Positions 50,030 to 62,578 of a stretch of 64,000 nt of DNA are shown in pieces (within the stretch, counting starts at the first letter, position 1; the number at the start of each line of letters is the position of its first letter). The notes under the pieces were generated by a model that saw nothing but the letters and a program-made list of their open reading frames with translations, had not been told where the DNA came from and searched no databases. This DNA is from Rhopalosiphum padi. Lineage: Eukaryota > Arthropoda > Insecta > Hemiptera > Aphididae. The translations under genes and the position numbers were made by a program. The stretch spans positions 42,076,152-42,140,151 of the forward strand of contig NC_083597.1 of the NCBI RefSeq assembly GCF_020882245.1, in the 5' to 3' direction.

Positions 50030-50420
50030 AGGAATAAATTGAAAAAGGGTTGTCTTGGTATTTTGAATCAAAAACAGGAAGTGAAGATTGACAACTACTT
50101 TGAAAAACCTTAACGACATGTCATTTGGCAATTATATAAAGTCAGACGGGTGCCACAGACACAACTGTGTTATGTTGAACCAAAAACAGTTTAAAAACAA
50201 TAATTTTCATTTAACTCATTATATTATTGTGTTTGAATACAAATTATGTTCATCAATGCAGTAATTTTTCCACTTTAACTAATGATTTCCACTTTAACAT
50301 AATAAGTAATAACTATAAAAAACGTATCATGAATAATAACCGTATGAAATGCAATAAACTTGATAAGTTCTTTTTCATAAAAACAGAAAACACAATGGAG
50401 TTTGAAGAACTTAAAACGTA
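50030..50420 (+). mobile_element. Possible decayed transposon-derived coding fragment
   Basis: After a TTTACAG at 50031 the plus strand reads LKKGCLGILNQKQ then EVKIDNYFEKP before a stop at about 50113. A second short block further on reads NKLDKFFFIKTEN. Motifs of the form xxLDxFF near the ends of proteins are common in DDE-transposase-derived genes, but nothing diagnostic is present. No terminal repeats were seen. Confidence 0.2.
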
Positions 50421-52542
50421 TTTTTTAACCATTGTAGTAGAGGTAAAATTAATAGGTATTGCTCAATTACAATTTATGGGTGTTTTCTGTACTTGAGTAA
50501 ATATAAAGTACCTACCACGTAAAGACGGAGAATAATAATTGTTTATCGCACAGTATTCGGTAAATCACACCAACGACTAAATAATTACAACAACTATAAA
50601 CAATTCAATTATTATTAATTTGTTTAGATTTGTTTTAATAGTTTATAATAGTTATATTATTTGTTCGCGTGTGTACATTAAAAAGAAACATATTTTCAGA
50701 AACTCAGTTTTTTGTTTTTCAACAAATAAAAATAAAAATAATTTTATAGCTACTTAATAGCAAAATTGATTTTTATCGCAAAATATTAATATAAGGGTCA
50801 ATAAAACATCTATACCACTATTAATAAATTCAATAACATTAAATAATATAATATAAGGTTCGCGCACCGCACCTGTACCTTATCCTACTATATGGTATTT
50901 ATTAATGATACTGCTATAGTTTACTTTAGATTTTAATACATTTAATAAATAATTTATTTTTAAACAAAAATATACAAGAGAGACGTAATTTTTTTATTGA
51001 CTTTTTACCTTTTCCTTAACAAGACCAATTAGCTATAATTTATTGTTTTGAAATAAACATTTACGCTATTATATATTATAATATGGTATTATATGATGGT
51101 AAAATGAATATTGTTTCATATTTATTTTTATCATAAATAAAATAAACGGTTTTGATTACACTTCAGAAATTTGTTTCAAACTTATAAAATATAATATTTT
51201 TTCTCTTTGAAGTGATAAAATAAACATACAATTATAAGTTAATATTTAGCAAATTGCAAATAATAAAATTATATTTGTAATGTAAATATTTATTAAAGAT
51301 ATTCGAGAAAAAATAATACGAGCATTGACCGAGAAATAAAACAACCCTATTTTTTCCGACTCAACTTTGAAATTAGAATACATTTTGATTATTTTTAAAA
51401 CGCCAATTTTTACTAACTAAATAACGTAGAATTTTTAGTATAATTGTTGTATTTTATAATGAAATTAAACTGTCTAATCATTGATTAATTAGATTAAAAC
51501 ATTATAAAAATAAGTTTAGTAGGTATAATGTATCATTTATGTACCTATAGTAGTTAGTATAAATAATAAATATATATTATTATAATATACAGTAGACAGT
51601 AGTCAGGGCAGTAGTCACTATAGTCAGTAATGAAATGTTGAGAGTTCATCATGTAGTTGTTTTAATAATATAGTTCGAAATGCATGTTTGTATTTTTCAG
51701 ACACAATTCGTCAAAACTCGGAAGGTAAAACAAATAAACAAATCAGCATTTAAGTGAAACATAAAACCACAGCGTAGCAATCTCGCCGACTGGTTAGTGA
51801 TTTTTTGTTATTCTCAATTTTATTATTGCAATGTTGTTATTATTGGCTTTAAAATCCATTTCGTAGAATTTAGTTATTGTCGAGTTTATAACGTATTCGC
51901 TAATATATTACATAATGATGATATAAAATACAAAATCAAAAAGTCAGTAAACTGAAGAGTCGACGTAGACACGACTTGCAATGTATAAACTATTATTATT
52001 AAAAGTAAACAGAAAATTGATCTCAGAACAGCACACAACTTCAAGCGCATACAATTTTTTAACTTTTCGTGTTGTACCTACATATATTATTATTTGATTA
52101 TATAGACAATAGTAAAATGTTATTGCGAGCGATACGGGGCGTATCAAACATACTCGATGCACACGATATTATTATTTATAATATTTATAGTGCTTAACCG
52201 AGTAGGTACGTTTCACACGTGCGGCTCGTGTGTATTCTAAACCGCATAAGCATATTAGATATAGGTGTATTCGATTTGACTAGAAAATGTTTATAGTAAT
52301 AAACCGGTTTGTGTGTGTTAAAAAACCCGAAAATCCCTCGTCCGGACGGCGACTTGAGAATAAGACCGTTCGAAACGATAGACACTCGGTACACAATGTA
52401 TTATAATCACATATCGGTTTGCAGTCATCGCACGATTGACAAGCAGTTACGACTACAATAATGCGTGTAAAGAGGTTCGCGCATATTATAATGTATACGT
52501 TTCGGTTTTCGGACGACAATCTATTTATCGCTATTCACTCAC

Positions 52543-52930
52543 CGGCGGTGGAAGGCTACAGCGACCACTGACTCTGTTGGACGGTGCAGGAGACGATCCT
52601 GCGGCGTCGTCCCGCCGCGTACACTCGAAACGAACTCATTTGCGGCGCGAAGTCGAATGATAACGATGCGTATTAAAAAAATAACAATAACAATAACAGC
52701 CAAAACGACGACCACTGTCCAGTCTGCGCTCGCGCCGTGTCAACACGTAGCCGTATTAATAGTATTGTTTATCGTACAGATCGCACGAGAAGTCAGAGGA
52801 TCGGCGGTGTTGACTATTATAATATTTTGATAATATGATAAAATCGATTTAGATCGCGCGGGCTAAACACGGTTTCGAGCGACCGGATTCGACGCACTAA
52901 CGCACGGCACGAACGACGTCGGACGACTGG
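52543..52930 (-). other. Candidate untranslated first exon of frizzled-2
   Basis: On the minus strand a GC-rich segment (GCAGGATCGTCTCCTGCACC and neighbours) ends CCACCGCCG directly before a GTGAGT donor at 52542. It is the strongest donor of that kind upstream of the 41118 acceptor in a CpG-rich block. The left limit is set by the donor and the right limit is arbitrary, because no start site can be read. Confidence 0.35.
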
Positions 52931-53163
52931 TGCGCGCCGCGTATACAACAGCAGTCGTGGTCTCCGACCGGTCGTCTCCGATTATTACTACTATTACACC
53001 GCGTGCGTGCGTGTGAGGCACGTCGTTGTGTGTGTATAATAGCGCAGTTGTTGTAGTGGTCCGCGCCGTCGCCGATATATTATTTCACCCGGTTAACGAG
53101 GCGATTCGAAATCGTTCGGGAAACGAGTCTGCCGCCGCATGAAAACGGTCAGGAGAACCTCTT

Positions 53164-53207
53164 GTGCGTGCGTGTGCGTCTGTGTGTGTGTGTGTGTGTG
53201 TATATAT
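53164..53207. repeat. (TG)n microsatellite
   Basis: TG run of about 20 bases preceded by TGCGTG variants and followed by TATA. Confidence 0.9.
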
Positions 53208-53331
53208 TATATTACTCGCGTACGCACATTGTTGTTTGGAATGACGTGGTGGACCAGCTGGCTGGGGTGTTCGCGGGAAGATCGGCGGAGGGGGGGGGAG
53301 ACGTGAGGCTGTGCTCTACACGTAGATCGTA

Positions 53332-53355
53332 TGTGTGTGTGTGTGTGTATGTGTG
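53332..53355. repeat. (TG)n microsatellite
   Basis: TG run with one A interruption. Confidence 0.85.
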
Positions 53356-54035
53356 CCTCGGGCTCAGTGGGCGGCGGGGTGAAGGTGAGAGGTGAACGGC
53401 GCAGATGGTTTTTTTTTTTTTTTTAGAAAAGAATAATAATATTATTTATATTTATATGTGTTTCGGATACGCGGGCGTCTTATTATTATCGTCTTTTGCC
53501 CGTGCTTGCTCGGTCGATCATGATGACGTATCGATCGGGTCGATCGGACTGCGCGGATCGACGAAGACGAGACCACTGCGGCGGCGGTGTTAAATACGCG
53601 GGCGTGCGAGCGTAGTGTTTGGAATTTTTGACGTTTTTTTTTTTTATTATTCTGTTTTTTTTTTATGCTGGCACTGTTTTACGCTCCGATTGATGAAATC
53701 GAGTAGAAAAAAAAATAATAAACACGCGCCGGCGTAAAAATACCTTAACGACGACGGGTCGCTGCGAACCGTCACTCAATTATACGATATTATTATTGTA
53801 TATATGTATTATAATGGATATAAATGTGTGTTTGTGTGCGCGCGTGTGTACCATTCGTGGCACGGATCGTGTACACAAATCGCCCACGAAAAACCATTTA
53901 TCGGCGGACCGCGCGAGAGACTACAACTCCCGGGCCGGCCGTCGACGGATTTAGTCTCCAGCGTTTTCGCTGCTACCGTACGCTGAGACTGAGAGCGTAT
54001 TGACGATGACGCGCGTGTGTGCAGTGTTTACTTAC

Positions 54036-54200
54036 CATATAACCTATTACCGAGTTACGATGCGCGCCCGATAAACCCCGGCCCGTTATGGTGCCGTGTG
54101 GACGGTGTGGTGCGTGCGCGTCAAGTGTAAACCGAAGAAAGTCTTATGGGTTTCTCGTTTTTGTTTTTATTTACTTTTTTCTCATCCTCCCGGGTGTGGG
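54036..54200 (-). other. Second candidate untranslated first exon (alternative promoter)
   Basis: A minus-strand GGTAAGTAA donor at 54035 follows a GC-rich segment containing GGGCCGGGG. It could serve frizzled-2 as an alternative first exon or belong to an unrelated noncoding transcript. Confidence 0.25.
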
Positions 54201-55660
54201 GCGTTCCATGGGATTTCGGAGTACGATATATGATATTGTAATAATAGAAATAATAATGTTATATTATAAGAAACAACTCAAGTATAACATTTGTTATTTT
54301 AGTTTTTAAACGTATATGCCTATATATCTATATAGGAGCGATACTGATGCGTGTGAACGCTCGTTGAGGTATTGTCACGACGATTGGATATCGTTAAGGG
54401 TGCTTGCAGGATACGTGAGAAAAAGATTGCTATTTAATGTATACAGTTATATAATATAATAATATAAATATATATACTCGATTCGATAATTTCGCATTTT
54501 TATAAATAATACGAATCGAGGAATGATATAATAGATATAGAGAGGTAAGTACTAAAATACTAAATGTAAATAAAATGTTTTGTAACAAGATAAAATCTAC
54601 ACAACGCGGCCAGTCGTTAAGTGTCCGATGGAAACATTTTTGCCATACGATGGGTATTATTGCCTTAATGGTTGTTCTTTTGTAATGACGCATTAAAAAT
54701 GAATAACATCGAAATCGGACACATTTAATGAATTACCTTGCATGCAGTGGTGGATTTTTCTTTTCTATAGGTATACCTCATCGCTATATATTATTATCTG
54801 TCGTCTGATGCTTACAAAAATTGAAATCACACTGCCGTACCTATATTTTAGGGTTATCTTGGCTAAGATATGTAACGGCAATAATTTATGACACGGAGAA
54901 ACTTGACAGATTCATTAGTAATTTATGCAGACATGACGAAATAGATGAACGGCGGTGTTAATGAGCTCTTAGAATGAGCCAAAAGATTAAGTTCTTTAAT
55001 TTTATTTAAATATACCTGCTATACTCATTCGCTCGATATCGTCGTAACGCGTCGTAGACAATTAATATTGACATCAATTTAGGCGCCAATTTAATATGTA
55101 GTAGGTATAGGACAGTAAGTTGTTAGGTTTAAAATAAAGTATCCAGAATTTCGATGTTATTATTCCGATAAGTGTGTCGTTATATTATAATTCGGAGGTG
55201 CGACGACGTGTATAAAATAAAATCGTTGGCTGATTACTAATGTTATTCGATTGAACAATAGTGTTATTAAGCTTAGTAATATTTTCACGATTTTTGAATA
55301 TTATGTGTATAATGTTGTTCTGAATATTAGGTATTGGTATACGTGTACAATTTTGAATCTAAATAAATGGATTATTTATCAGGTACGAATACGATAACCA
55401 AAACTAAAATTTAAATATAACGTACTGTTGTGAAGTGGTCTGAATTTTTTTCAAAAAAATATACACGTGCAATGTACATAAACAGTCGTATACGGATTAC
55501 GTTCGTTTTCGTAGGCGAGACGTTTGACGAAATCTTGTTAAAATTAAAACCATTAACAAACAAAATTATCTCAAAACATTAATCATTGTTCGAAGAACGT
55601 GTTTTGAATTCATTACTCCCACACAATATTATAATAATTATATAGTGGTATTATATAGTC

Positions 55661-55684
55661 GTGTGTATATATATATATACACAC
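55661..55684. repeat. Perfect 24-bp palindrome
   Basis: GTGTGTATATAT is followed immediately by its inverse ATATATACACAC. It is a TG/TA/CA simple-repeat palindrome. Confidence 0.85.
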
Positions 55685-58600
55685 AATATTCAACTCGTAT
55701 AAATACTCGTGGATAAACAATGACGTGGCGTTTAAACGGCATAGGTATACGACCATTGTTTAATTGATTCTGATAGGAATGTCGTTACTTGTTAACTCAT
55801 TAGTAAACTGTACTATAAACAGTTGTACTAAACACTACATTACAATATTATGCTGTTTTGATTGACGTGGTATTAGAGATCATAATTTCAATGATAACAC
55901 TGATAAAGTGATAACTACTATTATTTATTATTTATTGTCCTCAATATATGGGGTGTGATAGTGATTTTTGTGATATAATACATTTCCGAGTTCCGACCAG
56001 TGTTTATTACAAGAAATAATGTCGTATATCGAAATCATAATGTAATGTATTGTACGACTACAGTAGAAGTATTAATGTATTTTAATTATTTAAATTTTAG
56101 TTTCTCTTATTACCTATTTTCACCTGACCAGTAACAATAACACGCACATAAATTTTCACGGAAACTATACATTACACGTTATACGTGCGCACTGCGCATA
56201 CTTAAGTTTTTAACTACAATTTGGTTTACAGCTTAACAAAGTAAATGTATAATATAATAATTTTTTTACTTGCGTTTTATTGCATTAACTGATGATTATC
56301 ACAATATAAATGTGGTGGGTAGTGTTTTGATTAAAAAAAAGAAATAAAAAGTATCCCAGGGGCCTATTTACCGAATAGTCGGTATTTAACCAGAGATTGT
56401 ATTGTGTGTGAATAAAAACATCGACTACAATAACACAATAATATTTATCACTATTAATTAATTGGTGAAAAAAAAATTTTTGAGTGCTAATTAAACTGTT
56501 ATCATTTTTCTATTGTTCGAATCGCATTATAATTATATTACAATAACGCCGTGTGTATTGCTCTCTTCCCTATCCCCATTGTATTTAATTAATCAAAGCT
56601 CGTTAGCTACTGAGGTATACATAATTTACCGTTAAAATTATATCGTGTAGAAAATATTATGTACCTCATCACTAATAATAATATTATTATAGCGATAAAA
56701 GTATATTTTGTTTAAATACTTCATTGAAATATTTTTATTACGTTCTTATATTATTATAATAATAGTCTTGATCAAATACTCGAGTCCATCATCTATGCCG
56801 TATTTATTTGTATATATTTTTTTTATAATTATTATGTCCTAGAATAGCATTATACACATCTCTTTACACGCCTCGGTATAGTAAAGTCGTGTTTGTGTAT
56901 CAGATTCGTAAGCGCACAATTAATAACGTATATAGTGTATATACGATTTACACGAATCGGAATATTATTTCCTCCGAAAAACAATTTTGAAATAAACTGT
57001 GTGACGTGGGTGTTTGCGCATCTGGTTCATAGTTCTATCGCGAGTTATCCTCAGAATAAATGGTGGACCTTGGTAAATAATAATAATTGATGGACGGAAA
57101 TCACACAATAGTTAATTGTAATAGGCTGATTGTAACATACATAAATAGTCTGTTATTTTTAAAAACGTCGTGCGACCAGAGAACATTGTGATTAATTAAT
57201 TATATAAATTAGTCTCCCTTCTTTCGAGGAGATGTTTCGAAAAAAACAACGATCTTACACGGGTACAAGTGACTATAATAAAAATACTACTTGGACATTA
57301 ATCATGGTTAACGGATCAAGTAAACGCAATTAAATAATATGTATTAAAATGTAATAATTTATTATAATATTATTTATACATTATACATTGACCTCCGTTC
57401 GTAAATAAAACCGTATAAATGTTTTTAAGCATCTTGGAAATCGACAAAGACATATCAGATTCCGTTTTTATTATTTTATTTTCTGTATAAACGTTTATGG
57501 CATACTTTTATTGCTTCCAAGTAAACTATAACTAATAGGCAATAGCTATATGCCTATAATCTATATAGAAACTTATTTTATAGTAATTTCGTGGGCACAA
57601 TAATATTATGCACAGCCGATATTATTGATACCATCGTCGTAAGGACCTTTAAGATGTTGCATAATTTATTGTATGAAATTATATGAGTCATATAATATGC
57701 CATAGGTACGATACAAATAAAATTATTAAAAATTAAGGTAATTGTACCGTGAACTATTGGTGAATTTTAAAAACTGCAGTACATACGGATACATATTTTA
57801 TACGTTTTATTATATTGCTGATTATTTATTTAATTTTTTTTTTTATGAATTAATATTATCTGTTGAATGTTTTGATATGCTCGTGCTAAGTGCGCACAAT
57901 TTGAAGTTGGTATATTATGAATTAGCATTATGAATTGGATACGTTAATTTTAACTTAACATTCATAAAAAATAAGACGATTTTTTAAATATTTGTTGGTT
58001 ACATTTTCTACTTGTCATGAAATGTTTCATACGTGTCAGAGTAAATTATTTGATGAACCTTGTTATTTTTATTAATTTGAAAAAACAATTATGAAGAAGA
58101 CATTAAAATTGTTCTTATACCTATATTTATAAATTGTACACAAAGCACATTACATAATATTATTACATCATATAAAATTGATCCTTTATAAGTATGTCTG
58201 TGTTTTAATAAACCGGAAAATGTTTTATCAATATATTTATATTTAAAATCAATTTAAATTGACTTGTATACATTATAGTATTATAATATTTGGTATAGAT
58301 ATATGTAATATTCTTTTAATTAAATTTTACGAAGAAATATTAGAAATGTAAAACTATAGATAGAATTAAAATGACATTCACTATAATACAAATTATTTCA
58401 TTGTATTAGAATTAAGAATAGTTGTTTTTCGGTAAACTATTATTGTTTTAATTGTGTATTTTTAATCTACTGGATGACAAATACATTCGAAAAATAATTC
58501 AAAAATAATTTTTGTAATTTTATATTTTTTTCATTAAATATTATTTAAAGGTTTATTTTACCGTAATTTTTTTTTTGTATCTTGACACTTTATTTTTTGG

Positions 58601-60069
58601 CTCTTAGTTTTTAAGTGAACGTTTTTTGCAGCCAAAAAACTTTAGCGTGACTTTGTCTTCATTACTGGCCCAAAAGCACTGCCGCGAGTAAAGTAGTTTT
58701 AGTTTCTTTTCTTGTAGGTAGGTACCAACGTTTTTTTAGACCTAACAATGACAATAATAAACGGCTTACTGGTGGCAGAACAATAGTTTTCTTTAGGGTC
58801 AGACTACTTGAAACTAAAAAAAAAGTATATATTAAGTTAACTACATATAAATCTTTGTTTGTGCTTTATTGCTTTTTAAAAAATAACATCCATTTCAGAC
58901 TAGAGTATTAATGTGTAATGTTAATAACTTTATGAACGACTAGAACAAAAGCTCAAATAATTAAAATTTATTTCTCAAGTTACAGTTTGTGTAATTTTCA
59001 TTATGTAACCGTTATATACACATTTTAATGAATACCTGCTGCAGTGATACCTAAGTTAGTAAGTGATTAATTACCTTCATTATTGAAAATTATTTTTAAA
59101 TCTGCCGTACTTTTCTTGTCTAAACTTTTAATTATTATACCTAATTAATCATTTGACTTATTCTTAGTTACTTTTAAAAAATATTTCCTACTTAGATACA
59201 AAATTAAAAATAAAACAATACATAGCTATACTGTTGAAAAAAAAACTTAATTTAATTTCGTCAATCATAACTCAGTACATGCTAAACATTTATAATATAC
59301 CTACTTATGTCTCATTGTTACATACATTTTTCTTATTACAATTTTAATCCTTCGTTTAGAAAATAAAAAAGTTTTAGCTGATTTTTAACAGTTTTTGTGA
59401 ATAACTATTGATGTTATAAATATAATTATTTATTGATTGCAGATTCTGCCAAAGCGTAAACTATAATGATAAAATATATTGATGATTTTATTTTTTCACG
59501 GAATTATGTTTTTCTGGTAACGCTATTTTTTATATATATATACATTTTTGTCGAGCATTTTCTGGAATTTTGCTTTTAAAGTTAATTTTTATTTTCTCTA
59601 AAAATTTAATATGAAAACCTCATCTCTTTATATCTTAGTTTTTCTGTCTTTCTCTCTTTATACATATATGTGTAATGTGTATAATATATTATTGTTAAAC
59701 ATGTTTTTTTAAACCATCATATTGTACTTAAATCACAATGCAAACTACACGCGTCTACTCGATATGATATACATGTCGATAAATCATTATTTCGAAATTG
59801 TCATTATAAGTATGTAACGAATAATCTTACAGTTAAACCAATATTATATGTGTTAGTTTAAGTATTAGTATATATATTTGGTAACTATTTTATCCAATGT
59901 TTGTACTACGACATTATTAATGTATATATACACATCTCGTAGAGTAACAAGACCAATTCAACAATGAAATTTCGTTTTTCGTTTTATGAATGTTAAATAA
60001 CAATTTAAAACGATGACTTATTCTCATGGCGTGTATTAACATATACACAACAATTAAACGAGCATATTG

Positions 60070-60074
60070 TTGTT

Positions 60075-60105
<31 letters not shown>

Positions 60106-60107
60106 TA
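60070..60107. repeat. (ATT)n microsatellite, interrupted
   Basis: ATT triplets with two short T-rich interruptions. Confidence 0.85.
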
Positions 60108-62391
60108 TTATTTTTATACTATACACATCAGGTATGTACCTACACAAGACTACATACTAATAAATCAGTAAGATATAACGCATATAATATATACATACGA
60201 TGAAACGAAAAAACAAATAATAATTATGTAAAATATAGCCGGTGGCCGGTTGGACCGGCCGTACGAAAAACTCAACTAATTGAACTCGATAACTATCGTA
60301 TCCCGAGACTAGCGTGGTTAAAAACGGCTAATTAAGTTTGATAAATACACCATGGTATGTTGGTAATCGGTATCTTGCAGTAATGTAATTTATTCTATTA
60401 ACATAATTATACACGCGTACGTTCGCTATAGATAGGGGGAGGAGTTTGAGAGAGACGGAAATATTCACCTATAATATAAAAAATGTGTGTGTTTTAGTAG
60501 TTCTTCGACAAATATTTCAAACAAATAATATATGTGTAAGCATATTTTACAACAAGAAAATGTTTTTATTGCAGTCTCTACAGTTGTTAGTGTTGATGTT
60601 ATGTAATTATAGTCAGTGTACTGGACATGATGACAGATGAATCGAGTGTAATTGCAACGCTCGAGTGCGGTGATCGACGGTAAACTAATGGATCACTTAA
60701 TTTTTATTCAAACAATTGTACAAATTAAGTAGGTATTGGTATTGTCTCAACAGTCAATTGTACACTAAAATAAACACCAATAGAAATAGTTATTATTATC
60801 GAATGTAGTTTATTATAAATTAAAGAAATAGATACGAACTACATGCATGTTCGCTATGACATGATGGAGCGTTATACATAACAATATATTTACGAATCTC
60901 AATTTTATTTACTTCCTAATTGTTAGATAATAATAAGTTAGTTATAATAAAAAATAATATTATATATTCTGTATTTTTGTAGTGAAGTTAGTAGGTTTCG
61001 CAATTGGGATCATTGTTTTCTTTGAGCATTCCTGGGGGTATTGTTTTGAAATTTAACACAGATCGTAATATACTCATACATTATCCATTAATAATTAAAT
61101 TATAGCTCCCTTGTGTGCACTAAAAACTGATAGTAATTATTGTTCTACACGATGCTATTCAGTTAAACGATTATTTATTAATTACAAGTGCCATATAAAT
61201 GTATAATTCATAATACATAAGCATTTTGATATTGAGGTAAAGGTTGTTATAAACTTATAACTCCAATACAATTTGATTATAAGTTAAATAATGAAATTAG
61301 TTTTGATAACTTTTTCTCGTACAATTATTAATTATTATTTTTTTCTTTTTCTTTGTTTGCCGATGTTGACAACAATTCATTAAATATTAGTATTATTTTT
61401 CTTATCTTAATGTTATAGATATATTATAGGTACGTTGAACTGTTTAAGAAAAAATATAATTTAGTAATTATTATGAAAACATAAAAGTTAAATTGTGTAT
61501 AATTACTGCACAGTAATACAATATAGGTGTGTCAAAGTGCGCGTGTTTACTTAATCTAAATTTATAAACTATACCTTTTATGCATGAGTTTAAAAGTATA
61601 TTATACTACGGTTATGATTTCACTATTCTGCCCGAAAAGCTGTTATGCTTATTTAACACGTGTATAATATTAATTATTAACTGTCAAAGAAATACTATAT
61701 ACACTTCAGAAACGTATAACGTTATTGAATGTACTACACTCTTAGAGTGTTTAGAGATTAAAATGCAAATAATGACTTTGGAGTACTTTAACATTAAATC
61801 ATTAAATATTTATATTCTTGGTGTGAAAACTGAAAAGCAAAATTAGGTGACATTTTCTATGTTTCTCGACCTGGTATTAATTGATTACATATAGGTAAAT
61901 ATATAGACTGACAGTTAGTTTTAATCGTTATCTAATGTCCCTAAATAAATATTTGCGCGTACGTATATAATATATAAAATGTATTAAATATTTATTAGAT
62001 AAATTAAACAAAAAAATTTATAAATCGGGTTAGAGTAGGATTACAATTTTAAAATCAAAAATTTGATGCTACCTATAATAGGTTTACATATAAAGCAAAG
62101 AAAACTAGAGCTAATACCTATAATGAATTATTTAAAAAAAATCTTATAATTATTAAAAACTATCGAGTATGCGGTGTATAATTAAGTTTCATATCTTATT
62201 TATATAACATCGCATTATATATTACGCGTACATATACAAGCATAAAGCGATGTTAACCGAAACTTAAGATGTTCTGTGGGTGAAATTCGTTAAGCTTAGA
62301 CGTTAAAATCGAATAAGACGCTTATTGTAGTCATTTCTGTATAATATTTATACGCGGTTGTATTGTATTATTTAATACCACCACCGTCATC

Positions 62392-62465
62392 GTGTGTATA
62401 TATATATTTATATATATATTCGTATATTTATCTATCTATCTATATATATATATATATATATACAT
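62392..62465. repeat. Compound TA / TATC simple repeat
   Basis: Two TA runs flank a short TATC tetranucleotide block (TATCTATCTATC). Confidence 0.85.
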
Positions 62466-62539
62466 ACCACAAACTAATTGATTCTAACGCTGCAGCGCAT
62501 ACTAAATTCGCCGAGTCCTCATCCATGAGTTAACTCCCC

Positions 62540-62578
62540 TTCACACACACGCACACGCACCCACACACACACAAACAC
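62540..62578. repeat. Degenerate (CA)n repeat
   Basis: CA run interrupted by CGC and CCC variants, inside a strongly pyrimidine/C-biased patch. Confidence 0.8.

Larger units (their letters stand above)
41118..52542 (-). other. Probable frizzled-2 5' intron, CpG- and microsatellite-rich
   Basis: If the acceptor at 41118 pairs with the donor at 52542, this is an 11.4 kb intron. It contains many CpG and CGACG runs and TA, CA, GAC, GTG and TG repeats, plus many short ORFs without motifs. A possible TE fragment lies at 50030-50420. I found no nested gene that I can support. Confidence 0.45.

Noticed and set aside
61580..61846. 88-codon ORF on the plus strand
   Set aside because: No recognised motif, no convincing splice or poly(A) context, and AT-rich DNA gives such ORFs by chance.
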